Source of the DNA: a virus
IMG/VR virus record: IMGVR_UViG_3300010413_000064
Span: 1 to 43,400 of that record
Length of the DNA stretch: 43,400 bases
Reading direction: 5' to 3' (one strand)
In this document: in pieces, positions 32,194 to 40,300 of the stretch
How positions within the stretch are numbered: the stretch's first letter is position 1
Layout: the number at the start of each line of letters is the position of its first letter
The notes under the pieces: generated by a model
Told to the model about the DNA's origin: nothing
Database searches by the model: none
Seen by the model: the letters and a program-made list of their open reading frames with translations, nothing else
Program-made: the position numbers and the translations under genes

Positions 32194-34653
32194 CTATGCA
32201 AAGAAATAGGTGGATGCTTTTATGTCATCAAGATTAAAATCATTTGTTCGTGGATTGGCCATAATTTTCTTAGCGTCGCCGCCTTGAGCAATAATTTCCT
32301 GGCGCAGAACTTCAAGACGATCTTGCTTGTGGATCTCAATAAAGATTTTGCGAATAGTTTTGTGCATTAGGTCAATATCACAGGCATGACAGCCATAATC
32401 ATCATGCACAAGATGCCAACTGATATCATTTCCAGTCATTCCAAGGACAGTTAATAACATGTGAGCTGAATCATGAGAATGTGTAACGTTAGGAGCAATT
32501 GCAGAAGCCTGACGACGAGAATTAATATCTTCAGATTTGATTTTGTAAGAAACAGTAAGATTTTTCTGAGCAACGGTTGACTGCTTGGTCACAGTATATT
32601 CTTTCTTGTAACCTTGTTTCATAACGAATCCGATAGGATTAGTTACATACATGACCTTGTCCCCCATAGCTTTCGCACAACTTTTGAAGAAATCCATGCT
32701 AGTGCGTGAGGCCATGCAGGCCTTTGCCAACCCAAAGTCAAGGGCTTTACCATAAACGTTCTTATAGGCGCCCAGAGACTTCTTACTAATTGATTTACGG
32801 AACTTAGGGACATCTACCCACATCATTTCATGTTGGCCAATTTTGGTCACAGCATAAGCCTCAGTCATGACAGCACGTTTGCATAGTTTACGCTGGACAT
32901 TAGGCTCAGCTTTAAGGAATCTGTCTTTCAGTTCGGCAACTTGTTCAACACTAGCCTTTGCATCTTCAGCAATAAAGGTATCATTATTTTCAAAGTATTC
33001 AATCATTCCGTCAGCGACCGCGCGATAAAGATCGGCAGGCTTATCAGTCCAAGAGGATTTTACCAAATTGACATTGATGGCCAGCTCGAGGGAAGCCAAG
33101 AAGCCGGCTGCCCATTGCTGACCATTGCAGGAACCATCCATACCTACTGGAAGATGAGATATGAACTCAGCGCGCTCGGAATCAGACTTATCCATGATTT
33201 GAACTAATTCTTTGCATACGGCATAAAACATAAATGGATTTTCAGCGTTGCTAATAGCAGCCCTAAACTCATTACGTTTGATATTCCCATTTGCCACTGC
33301 ATAGATCAATTTGTGATTGTTTTCGATGAAAGCGACACGATCGGCAAAAGAGGCCTTATCAAGTGATTCCGCGCCTCCATAGGTATTAGCGGCATGGATG
33401 CATAGCCATTTATACCCATTTTCACCAAGTTTCTTTCCTTTGGCAAACTGAAGCAAAGCTTTATTAAGATCGTCACCCTGAGTGTTTAATGACGAACAGC
33501 AATTGTACAGACGACCACGAAAATCAGTCTGATAAGCAAAATAAATATGTTCCTCTTTAGCATACTTGTCAGCCATGGCAATAGTAGTTTTGTTGGCGCG
33601 AGCTTTGCCAGCACGTTTTTCTTCTTCATCCGCTGCTATGATCCTGTCTTCCTTAGACATTCTTGCCTTTGCTTTTGCAGGAACGGTAGAAGCCATTCCC
33701 AGCATTCCGCCCTTCGCGGCCTGGACAGCTTTAGCAAGCTGCAAAACGTCATGATTTATACGGAAAGCAGTCTGCTGAATCTCATTGATTGCCTTAAGGA
33801 AACGATCATCATTCTTTTCTTCGATTAGTTCAAAATATTCTTTGAATTCAACATAATTATGACCAGAACGCTTTACGGCAGGAACTGCGAAATCAGCAGT
33901 GTAGTATCCTCCAGCCATTATATTTTCAAATGTATATGCTTTTGGTTCATGAACAAGAGGCTCATGGCCAATCGATCTCTCAGAGATCTGTTTGGCAAGA
34001 CCTTTGAATTGATCGATTGCCTTCTGGTTAAATTGAAAAGCCTTCATCTTTGTTCTGTGAGTCCCGAAGTCAAAATCTTCTTCGTCATAAGGAACATCAA
34101 CAACAACAAACATCCCCGAACGATCAACTAATTTCAGGACCAGATACTGAGCCAATTGAAACAGAGCTTCGTCATCCACAACGTTTAAGCCAGTGCGATC
34201 TTTAAGAGCATCAATCGCATGACGAACTTCATTAGCAGAGGCAGCTCCGTTTAGCAGCGTGTTCGCTAATTTTTTTATTTTCTTATCCGAGCTGTTACGA
34301 AGTTCCAATTCAACAGCCATGTCAGATAGAAGATTTTTAACTTTTTCAAATACGGCTTGACGGGTTTCCCCTTTGCAGGCCCCCGTTATCAGAACATCGG
34401 CGACTGCATTCGATACTAGTTCATGACCTATGATGTCAAGGACAATAGCAGCAGAGCTTTTAGAATATTTGAACTCGCCAAAGTTATCAATCATGTCTTT
34501 TGTAAGCTTAATGGTTACGGCGGCCATGGGGCCTTCGTATAGAGCATTTCCATTTGCAACCGCGTTTTCATACTTAGTTATGTAGAAGTTTACGCCATTG
34601 ATAAACTGAGCCCTTTCGTTCGCAACCTGACGGCTTCCATCGACTTGAGTCAT
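32194..34653 (-). CDS. Single-subunit DNA-directed RNA polymerase, T7-like
   Basis: An 819-residue polymerase (T7: 883). Key motifs are YQTDFRGRLYNCCSSLN (T7 DWRGRVY), HLPVGMDGSCNGQQ (motif A with catalytic Asp), KRAVMTEAYAVTKIG (motif B with Lys, Arg and Tyr) and HLVHDDYGCHACD (motif C; T7 has HDSFGT). The THSHDSAHMLLTVL segment equals T7 VHSQDGSHL, and the terminal -FFA keeps the Phe-Ala foot. It should transcribe the middle and late genes from phage promoters. Preceded by GGAG and by a probable early region with a host-type promoter. Confidence 0.95.
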   Translation of the reverse strand: MTQVDGSRQVANERAQFINGVNFYITKYENAVANGNALYEGPMAAVTIKLTKDMIDNFGEFKYSKSSAAIVLDIIGHELVSNAVADVLITGACKGETRQAVFEKVKNLLSDMAVELELRNSSDKKIKKLANTLLNGAASANEVRHAIDALKDRTGLNVVDDEALFQLAQYLVLKLVDRSGMFVVVDVPYDEEDFDFGTHRTKMKAFQFNQKAIDQFKGLAKQISERSIGHEPLVHEPKAYTFENIMAGGYYTADFAVPAVKRSGHNYVEFKEYFELIEEKNDDRFLKAINEIQQTAFRINHDVLQLAKAVQAAKGGMLGMASTVPAKAKARMSKEDRIIAADEEEKRAGKARANKTTIAMADKYAKEEHIYFAYQTDFRGRLYNCCSSLNTQGDDLNKALLQFAKGKKLGENGYKWLCIHAANTYGGAESLDKASFADRVAFIENNHKLIYAVANGNIKRNEFRAAISNAENPFMFYAVCKELVQIMDKSDSERAEFISHLPVGMDGSCNGQQWAAGFLASLELAINVNLVKSSWTDKPADLYRAVADGMIEYFENNDTFIAEDAKASVEQVAELKDRFLKAEPNVQRKLCKRAVMTEAYAVTKIGQHEMMWVDVPKFRKSISKKSLGAYKNVYGKALDFGLAKACMASRTSMDFFKSCAKAMGDKVMYVTNPIGFVMKQGYKKEYTVTKQSTVAQKNLTVSYKIKSEDINSRRQASAIAPNVTHSHDSAHMLLTVLGMTGNDISWHLVHDDYGCHACDIDLMHKTIRKIFIEIHKQDRLEVLRQEIIAQGGDAKKIMANPRTNDFNLDDIKASTYFFA

Positions 34654-34706
34654 TCACTTTCTCCTTGGTAATCTGAGTTACCGTGGCCCATGAAAATGCC
34701 TTGAAG

Positions 34707-34841
34707 TTAGTCGTTATTTTTCATCCGATCGTTCTTTTCGCGTTTTGCGTATTCCAGTCTATATTCGGATTCAAGCTTGTAACGATAAATTCCTCGGAAT
34801 GAATTAAGCTCTTTTTCTATTCTTTTTAATCTTTTAGACAT
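34707..34841 (-). CDS. Small basic protein (44 aa)
   Basis: A 44-residue, highly charged helical protein (MSKRLKRIEKELNSFRGIY...) with a clear ribosome site GGAGAGG before ATG 34841. It lies between the signal-peptide protein and the RNA polymerase. Small charged early proteins of this kind often bind host enzymes; no specific role can be given. Confidence 0.55.
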   Translation of the reverse strand: MSKRLKRIEKELNSFRGIYRYKLESEYRLEYAKREKNDRMKNND

Positions 34842-34851
34842 ATTGCCTCTC

Positions 34852-35310
34852 CTATAGCCAAGTTATATTTTTGAATAGAATTGACTCAGCGGCTTTTAAT
34901 ATTGCTCTGGCCTGAGCTGTCTGGATAGCTTTAGCTAATTGTAATTTTCCCTCTTTATTAAATAAGCTTTCAAATGCGGGGAATTCTGTATCCTGGTCCC
35001 ATTCTATTGCAATTGACGCTATTACTTTAATTGATCTGGTATCCATCTTTTCCATGTAATTCAATAGCGATTTATAATTCAGCACTACCTTGTAAGTCTC
35101 TGTACCCATCTCAAATTTTTTATCAAGTTTATGGAGACAGGTCTCAAATTTCGGATAGTAAGTATCCAGTATTTCGCTGGCAAAACAGGTAGCACTTAAG
35201 AATATCGTTAGGATGACGCTTAGGCTTATCTGCTTTATCATCTGTAGATTCCTCAGTATGGTTATAAATGACTTTTTTGCAATTTGTTTCATCTGCATTA
35301 CAATATCCAT
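34852..35310 (-). CDS. Exported or membrane-anchored early protein
   Basis: A 152-residue protein with a hydrophobic stretch ISLSVILTIFLSATCFA at about residues 26-42, followed by a soluble helical part. Two starts are credible. ATG 35310 (AGGGG seven bases upstream) gives a long N-tail before the helix; ATG 35241 (MIKQISL, GAGG upstream) gives a classical signal peptide cleaved near CFA-SE. Both could be used. Function unknown; host envelope modification is possible. Confidence 0.6.
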   Translation of the reverse strand: MDIVMQMKQIAKKSFITILRNLQMIKQISLSVILTIFLSATCFASEILDTYYPKFETCLHKLDKKFEMGTETYKVVLNYKSLLNYMEKMDTRSIKVIASIAIEWDQDTEFPAFESLFNKEGKLQLAKAIQTAQARAILKAAESILFKNITWL

Positions 35311-35313
35311 CCA

Positions 35314-35763
35314 TTATCCCCTCCCCATTAGTGCCATTAGCTCATCATTCATCACTTGATGCAGCGCCCAGAAAACGTTATCATGAGCATTGGTTTGTTT
35401 CAAACCTTTGTGAGCTATCATTGCATGTGTTAATTCGTGGGATAAAACCAGCAAATCATGCTTATACATCCCAATAACACTCATACCAGTTTCTAGGTGC
35501 CTACAATATCCAAACACTGGATGTTTTTCATTTCTAAAATAATCTTCATCCATGTCATTTTCATCCAGATAAATTACCATAGTGGGCCCTATCCAATTAC
35601 GTTGCATCATGCATTCAATAAGATATTCAGCAGTTTTTTCCCCTATACGTTCCAATAGATATATAGCATCCCCAGTTTTTAGTCCAAAAACCTGTGTAGC
35701 AACCATCAACTCTTCTTGGTTCCATTCTTCCATCCAGTCAATTGTTCCACGATTCCAGGCCAT
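35314..35763 (-). CDS. Putative Zn metallopeptidase (HExxH, SprT-like)
   Basis: A 149-residue protein with LSHELTHAMIAHKG (HExxHxxxxH) at about residues 110-123 and a following NAHDNVFWALHQVM that may supply a further ligand, as in SprT/WLM-like peptidases ('H-G-x-x-F'). No signal peptide, so it acts inside the host. Start at ATG 35763 has AAGGAGG at ideal spacing. Placed in the early region ahead of the RNA polymerase, it might process host or phage proteins; substrate unknown. Confidence 0.7.
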   Translation of the reverse strand: MAWNRGTIDWMEEWNQEELMVATQVFGLKTGDAIYLLERIGEKTAEYLIECMMQRNWIGPTMVIYLDENDMDEDYFRNEKHPVFGYCRHLETGMSVIGMYKHDLLVLSHELTHAMIAHKGLKQTNAHDNVFWALHQVMNDELMALMGRG

Positions 35764-35786
35764 ATTATCCTCCTTATGGCTCCTCA

Positions 35787-35939
35787 TTATTTGTTTTTTT
35801 CTGCCCATTCGTACTCGTTAATGCTCTGGATGGTTTCAGCGATAAGTTCTTTAAGATAATGGGCAAGTCCAAGATTTCCACTTTCCTCAGCCAGTTTTGC
35901 CTGCGATAGCAGCCTGTAGAGCTTTTGATATAACGTCAT
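35787..35939 (-). CDS. Small helical protein (50 aa)
   Basis: A 50-residue protein (MTLYQKLYRLLSQAKLAEES...) whose ATG overlaps the DUF2628-like gene's stop as ATGA. It is amphipathic and soluble. The next gene begins 24 bases after its stop. Translational coupling and good codon structure support it; no family recognised. Confidence 0.6.
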   Translation of the reverse strand: MTLYQKLYRLLSQAKLAEESGNLGLAHYLKELIAETIQSINEYEWAEKNK

Positions 35940-36169
35940 TTGGTTACCTCAGTATACCCCTTGCGGCCATAGTGCCCGCGAAGAATTTTCTTGGCGAAGA
36001 AAGGATAAATAAGAATAGTTATCCCGTTGGTAAGAAGTCCAAGGATGAGTGCGATGATTGCGTGTCTAACGGTTCCTTTAAAGATGAAGTAGAGGGGTCC
36101 GAAGAGCAGGGTGAAAAGTGCAGGGGCCTTACAGTTTTCGATATACCCGGATTTTTCGAAGGTCATCAT
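35936..36169 (-). CDS. Small two-helix membrane protein, DUF2628-like
   Basis: A 77-residue protein with two hydrophobic segments (APALFTLLFGPLYFIFKG and HAIIALILGLLTNGITILIY) and a basic C-terminus (AKKILRGHYGRKGYTEV). The F-GP-LY...KG pattern and RxxxxxLGY-like end resemble DUF2628 proteins, found in bacterial and phage membranes. AAGGTG precedes ATG 36169. It is the first gene after the sigma70-like promoter, hence probably expressed early. Confidence 0.6.
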   Translation of the reverse strand: MMTFEKSGYIENCKAPALFTLLFGPLYFIFKGTVRHAIIALILGLLTNGITILIYPFFAKKILRGHYGRKGYTEVTK

Positions 36170-36301
36170 GGCGTTTCACCTTATTATTGGTTAGGTGGTT
36201 AGTGGGTCCCTTAAACTTACGTTCAAGAACTCGATAAGCATCTAATTTAAACCGATTGGCTACTCCCTTTCGGTGCTTGATTCGGTTTTGGGTACCGGAC
36301 T

Positions 36302-36337
36302 TGATTCTTTTTAATCAAAAGTAATTTAGTTTGTCAA
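36302..36337 (-). promoter_or_regulatory. Probable sigma70-type early promoter
   Basis: On the minus strand a perfect TTGACA (36332-36337 on the plus strand as TGTCAA) is followed after 18 bases by TAAAAA, matching 4 of 6 of the -10 consensus. A dyad TGATT-AAAAAG-AATCA overlaps the -10. About 130 bases of leader separate it from the DUF2628-like gene. It lies behind a terminator and ahead of the genes leading to the phage RNA polymerase, exactly where a host-driven promoter is needed. Confidence 0.5.
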
Positions 36338-36555
36338 GCTTTTTTTAGCAAACTCCTCTCAATTCCGGCAAATTTTGTTTCCCACGCAACTAAGTCATCG
36401 ATGGCTGGGTCCTTTCGATTGAAAGAGATTGACTCAAACCACCAACCGAAATCTTTGAATGTAGTTAATTCATTATTAGTGAGATTTTCTCCAAGCTTTA
36501 CAGCTAGTTCTTCTTTCCAAGTATAAAGATGAAATATTCGTTCTACTATATTCAT
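36334..36555 (-). CDS. Unknown small protein (73 aa)
   Basis: A 73-residue protein (MNIVERIFHLYTWKEELAVK...) rich in Trp and acidic residues. ATG 36555 has a perfect GGAGG six bases upstream. It lies alone between the tape-measure-side terminator and the early promoter, whose -35 overlaps its stop. It may depend on terminator read-through. No family recognised. Confidence 0.6.
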   Translation of the reverse strand: MNIVERIFHLYTWKEELAVKLGENLTNNELTTFKDFGWWFESISFNRKDPAIDDLVAWETKFAGIERSLLKKA

Positions 36556-36567
36556 ATTATCCTCCAT

Positions 36568-36600
36568 AAAAAATGTCCCCCACTGGTTTACAGCAGGGGC
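36568..36600 (-). terminator. Terminator after the tape-measure gene block
   Basis: The minus strand pairs CCCC with GGGG and CTG with CAG across a 2x2 internal loop (36577-36599), then runs into TTTTTT. It starts about 9 bases after the 131-residue gene's stop and would separate the tail block from the early region. Confidence 0.6.
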
Positions 36601-36607
36601 ATAAAAT

Positions 36608-37003
36608 TTATAGCATGTCTTGGATCCCCAATTGTCTAATTGTTATAATATATAAGTCAATTAGACTTTTAGCCCGCATTGGTAAATCTTTTTTTAGGAG
36701 CTTGACAGCTACTTTAATAATACGTTCTTGTGTTTTTTCGTTTAATTTGCACTTATCGATCCCATTAATCCTAAAATCATATTCCATTGCGGCATTGCAA
36801 GCAACAATGGTCATCCTATTAGCCTGTCGTGTACTGGTAATCCCAAGATTTAAAGGTGTTCTTACAATTTCCAGTAATAATTCAGTTGGGCACTCATGTG
36901 TTAGTTCCATGGCCAATTTACCATAGAGGGGATTCATTTTGTAGGTCCCCGGGTGGAGCACATCGAATGACTCCCCATTTACCATTGCAGCGTAGAATAC
37001 CAA
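36608..37003 (-). CDS. Unknown protein after the tape measure (131 aa)
   Basis: A 131-residue protein whose likely start is TTG 37003, since AGGGGGTGA sits just upstream; ATG 36985 is the alternative (125 residues). N-terminal part beta-like (NGESFDVLHPGTYKMNPLYG), C-terminal part helical (ERIIKVAVKLLKKDLPMRAK). It is the last gene of the tail block. A minor tail or tail-tip role is suggested only by position. Confidence 0.55.
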   Translation of the reverse strand: MVFYAAMVNGESFDVLHPGTYKMNPLYGKLAMELTHECPTELLLEIVRTPLNLGITSTRQANRMTIVACNAAMEYDFRINGIDKCKLNEKTQERIIKVAVKLLKKDLPMRAKSLIDLYIITIRQLGIQDML

Positions 37004-37014
37004 GTTGTCACCCC

Positions 37015-38943
37015 CTATCCCCTTACATTCCTAGCCTGACTTGCTTTGAGGATAACGTTGCGATCTTGCACTGCATCACTTATTTTTTCAGCGAGAAGGT
37101 CGACGTAGTCCTCGTTCATAATATCACCTATGATATTGATTGTCATGGTGCCTCGTGGTTCAGCAGCCGTATCCGCTGGTGTTGGTGTAACATCACCAAT
37201 GTCTGTACCACCACCCCCGGCAGCCCCACCACCACCTCCTGTTGCGGATCCAACGCTTCCTCCGCCTTCGGGTGTAGCACTAAGAATTGAGGCAACATGG
37301 GCAGCGCCGATGGCAGCCTGAGCTGCGGCCAACGGTATGTTGAAAGGATATGGAACCGAAGCCATGGTTTTCATCACGGCAGCATGCGTATCCATTATAG
37401 CTTCACCTGCGGACAATCCTTTTTGCCATTCAAAATTTTCTTTACCAAATGATTTGCCAAGTTGCAGGGCTGTGGTTCCAAAAGATTGGATTAAATCTGT
37501 CTGTCTTTGCAGCGCGTCTTTCTTTTGCTGTTCAACTTCTTTATCAAGGCGTTCTTTTTCTTTAGCTACACGTTGAGCTTCCTTCAGTTCCACCTCACGC
37601 GCTTCCGCTTCAATCTGTGCCTTTCGATCGGCAAATATCTGTGATGCCTCGATTCGCTGCTCGTTAGAAAGTCCTTCCAGCTCAGCTACTTGATCATACC
37701 AAGTTTGAAGATCTGCCAGCTGGGCTTCCCTGTCAGTAAGGAGCTGCTCACGTTGCCTATCTATAAATTCCTTATTATTTTCTGCCCTTTCTGTTTCGAG
37801 GTTGGCGAGTTCAATGTTACGTGCTATCTCAATCTTTTTTATCAGTTCTGCATTCCCGTGGGCATCCTCTACGCGCTTATCATACTCCTGCTTAATCATC
37901 TCTGTCTCAGTCTTACCATGACTATCGATTACTTTATCGATTTCAGCCATGATTTTTTCCATCTCTTTAATCTGTTTCTGAGACAGTTCTTTTCGATCGG
38001 CTTCAGCTTGCACGCCATTTCCATTGAGCTTCGACGTCAGCAAACTTTTCTGCTGATCGGTAAGTTCTGTACTCACCGGGGTTACGCTAAAATCAATTCC
38101 GGTGATCTCGGTAGCCACTTTGCCAATTTTGGTTAGGTATTTATCTACCCAACTCAATTGATCCAGTAGGCTGTTAACCCATCCAGAAGCTACGTTAGCC
38201 ACACGCTGCACAATCGTCCCAAATGCATCCCATAGATTAGTTACTCGCGTGATGAGCTTTGCAGTTTCAGAGAATGTACCTTCAGTGCCCGCTCCAAGGA
38301 GTTTAACTTGTTTTTCAGCGGCTTCCATTACCGCAGTATTATATGCAACACGTTTCTGTGTATCTGTTAGGGCGGAAACAGTAACGCCGAGTTGACCGGC
38401 GAATTTTTTGTAGGCATCTTCCATCTTGACGATAATAAACAGGTTGTCGAGGATCTCAGATTCTTGCTTCACGATACCCATCGTGATATCTTCAAAGTTT
38501 TTCGTGATGGTAGCGCCGTTCACTTTAGCCGCAGCAGCTGATGACTCAAGCAATTTAACAATTTGCTCTTCGTTGAGCCCATTAACCAAGGCACGCGAAG
38601 CATTGGACATCAATGTGAAATCGTCAACCATACTATTTGAGACAGCACGCAACTTAGCAATTAATTCGTCAGCATTAACACCCATGCTGGTTGCCAATCT
38701 CTCAAATGAGTACCGAGCAGCATCTATATTCTTTCCATTAAGTGCCGAGATCGCTGTTGTTACGGCGCCAATAACGAAGGTAGCCTTACTCGCTACTCCA
38801 ATAACTTTACCAAAAGAAGCTGTAACTCCTCCAAAAGCTCCACTAATTCCGCCAGATGCTGATTTAGCAGATGTACGGGCTTTACCCATAGCCCGCTCAA
38901 ACTGTGAGATATCGGCGGTCATAACTGTTTTAATCTCTGGCAT
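37015..38943 (-). CDS. Tail tape measure protein
   Basis: A 642-residue protein with the classical layout: N-terminal MPEIKTVMTADISQFERAM ('x-ADIS-F') start, an early hydrophobic segment (VIGVASKATFVIGAVTTAIS, about 47-67), and long charged coiled coils (about 300-500). A C-terminal Gly-rich stretch (about 575-600) follows. It sets tail length during assembly and is ejected with the DNA. At about 0.15 nm per residue it implies a tail near 95 nm, an estimate only. Its ATG overlaps the upstream stop (TAATG). Confidence 0.85.
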   Translation of the reverse strand: MPEIKTVMTADISQFERAMGKARTSAKSASGGISGAFGGVTASFGKVIGVASKATFVIGAVTTAISALNGKNIDAARYSFERLATSMGVNADELIAKLRAVSNSMVDDFTLMSNASRALVNGLNEEQIVKLLESSAAAAKVNGATITKNFEDITMGIVKQESEILDNLFIIVKMEDAYKKFAGQLGVTVSALTDTQKRVAYNTAVMEAAEKQVKLLGAGTEGTFSETAKLITRVTNLWDAFGTIVQRVANVASGWVNSLLDQLSWVDKYLTKIGKVATEITGIDFSVTPVSTELTDQQKSLLTSKLNGNGVQAEADRKELSQKQIKEMEKIMAEIDKVIDSHGKTETEMIKQEYDKRVEDAHGNAELIKKIEIARNIELANLETERAENNKEFIDRQREQLLTDREAQLADLQTWYDQVAELEGLSNEQRIEASQIFADRKAQIEAEAREVELKEAQRVAKEKERLDKEVEQQKKDALQRQTDLIQSFGTTALQLGKSFGKENFEWQKGLSAGEAIMDTHAAVMKTMASVPYPFNIPLAAAQAAIGAAHVASILSATPEGGGSVGSATGGGGGAAGGGGTDIGDVTPTPADTAAEPRGTMTINIIGDIMNEDYVDLLAEKISDAVQDRNVILKASQARNVRG

Positions 38944-39332
38944 TATGCCCCCTTTTTAGGCACTGTTGAGATGAGTGTCAGTGATATTATGCTATCCAGT
39001 TCTTTGTACCAAACACGGATCTGTGAGTAGAGAGGCACAACAATATCACGAACAGCATCACATTGGCTAATGAAAGCTGCCTCGCTAAGCGATCCGCTTA
39101 GCTTACCGAGTTCTTCGATAAGCGCAGTAAAAGTTTTTTCGTTATCTTTATGACACTTTCGCATTTTGTTCACACAACGCTTAGCAGACCAGCGTTTAAT
39201 GATGCCAATAGGCGTGCGATCAATTGTTTCCTCAATATGTGCGATTGCTCCTTCCAGCCATCCAAGATAAGCGCCAACAGTGGTTGCTGTTGTCTCAAAA
39301 GCTTTAGCGGATTTTTCTGTAAAAGTTGCCAT
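38943..39332 (-). CDS. Helical protein before the tape measure (129 aa)
   Basis: A 129-residue helical protein. ATG 39332 has AAAGGAG nine bases upstream; the frame is open a few codons further only through a TTG. It contains a basic patch (IIKRWSAKRCVNKMRKCHKD) and a long C-terminal helix. It is coupled to the tape measure gene by TAATG. A tape-measure chaperone or tail assembly factor is likely by position; family not recognised. Confidence 0.55.
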   Translation of the reverse strand: MATFTEKSAKAFETTATTVGAYLGWLEGAIAHIEETIDRTPIGIIKRWSAKRCVNKMRKCHKDNEKTFTALIEELGKLSGSLSEAAFISQCDAVRDIVVPLYSQIRVWYKELDSIISLTLISTVPKKGA

Positions 39333-39897
39333 GAATAATGCTCCTTTCAATCCTACTATTCAAGTCTTTCTCGATATAGGGGATAATTACACTAGGATTT
39401 TTCCATATGGTCTGAGTATACCAATCACGTTTTGGAAACTTGAGCCACCGTGTTCCTTTCTTAATATAAAATCCTTGACGGGCTAATCGTGATCCGTCGC
39501 CTGATCGTAGCCGAAGCGAACCACCATAAGTCATGATCTTGGCGAACCGGTTAAGCGTGACGCCATATTTAGCCTGGAATTTTGCATTGGATAAAGTATC
39601 TCGTCCAGCCTTTCCAGGGAACACTCCTATATTGGCTGTAACCCGTTTTCCCCCACCTGTCACTCGATATCTGATAATCGACTTCATAACTTGAAGTGGC
39701 CTAGAATATTTTGATCTGTACTCGGCTGTTTGTTGTAGTTTAGCCCATGAGCCTGTATCGATTGTCTTAATGAATTCTTTACGCATCTTTGAAGCGCCAC
39801 GGTTGAATGATTGCTTCACTATCCCATCCATTATGCCCGGCACTTTTCTGGTGAAATTGGTGAATTCGGATAAATCGACAACGAGTTTAACTATCAT
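39304..39897 (-). CDS. Tail completion-like protein (gpZ/minor tail type)
   Basis: A 197-residue basic protein. MIVKLVVDLSEFTNFTRKVP followed by helices and GVFPGKAGRDTLSNAKF resembles minor tail/tail completion proteins of the lambda gpZ or HK97 gp10 kind, which cap the tail top near the head. It overlaps the next gene by 29 bp. Usually this gene sits just before the tail tube gene; here it is beside the tape measure. Confidence 0.5.
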   Translation of the reverse strand: MIVKLVVDLSEFTNFTRKVPGIMDGIVKQSFNRGASKMRKEFIKTIDTGSWAKLQQTAEYRSKYSRPLQVMKSIIRYRVTGGGKRVTANIGVFPGKAGRDTLSNAKFQAKYGVTLNRFAKIMTYGGSLRLRSGDGSRLARQGFYIKKGTRWLKFPKRDWYTQTIWKNPSVIIPYIEKDLNSRIERSIIHGNFYRKIR

Positions 39898-40046
39898 ATT
39901 TCACCTTTTCCTATTTTTATAGGTTTTGCCGAAAAATTCGACTCTCTGAGAGGCTCAAAATTAAACGATCTCATTAAGGTGAAGATAACCATATGCGTAT
40001 GGTGGCGATCGCCCCGTATACGCGATGGTAGTACGAAATATTGACT
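39898..40046. other. Short gap with palindrome
   Basis: A 10-bp palindrome GGCGATCGCC (40004-40013) lies within a larger imperfect dyad CGTAT...ATACG (39996-40022). A 32-codon minus-strand frame (MVIFTLMRSFNFEPLRESNF...) ends overlapping the next gene but lacks a ribosome site, so I do not call it. Confidence 0.4.
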
Positions 40047-40289
40047 TTATTCTAGTAAAGTTAGATCATCGATGAATGTTTGTAATGCTGCTATAATGGA
40101 TGCTTTGCATTCGGTTGTAACTTCAGCTAATGAATAAACAAATTGATTCTCGCTAATCTCAGTAGCATGAGAGCATAAATCATATGCATCTGCTATATAC
40201 TGGATGATTTGGGCTCCACGTAGGCACGGATAGGCCGGCCATATTGGCCTCAAATATGTTTCATGAATCTTACCACGATCATACGCCAT
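40047..40289 (-). CDS. Unknown protein (80 aa)
   Basis: An 80-residue protein (MAYDRGKIHETYLRPIWPAY...) with an N-terminal Tyr/Pro-rich part and a helical acidic C-terminus (FIDDLTLLE). AGGAGG precedes the ATG. It lies between a fibre-like gene and the tail completion gene, so a tail role is likely. No family recognised. Confidence 0.55.
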   Translation of the reverse strand: MAYDRGKIHETYLRPIWPAYPCLRGAQIIQYIADAYDLCSHATEISENQFVYSLAEVTTECKASIIAALQTFIDDLTLLE

Positions 40290-40300
40290 GCTCCCTCCTT

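Noticed and set aside
36170-36320. A minus-strand frame encoding a very basic peptide (RKGVANRFKLDAYRVLERKF and more) before the DUF2628-like gene
   Set aside because: No ATG, GTG or TTG start before its end region and no ribosome site; it runs into the DUF2628-like gene in another frame.
37130-37321. Proline-rich plus-strand frame opposite the tape measure
   Set aside because: It is the complement of the Gly-rich C-terminus of the tape measure; no ribosome site and wrong strand.
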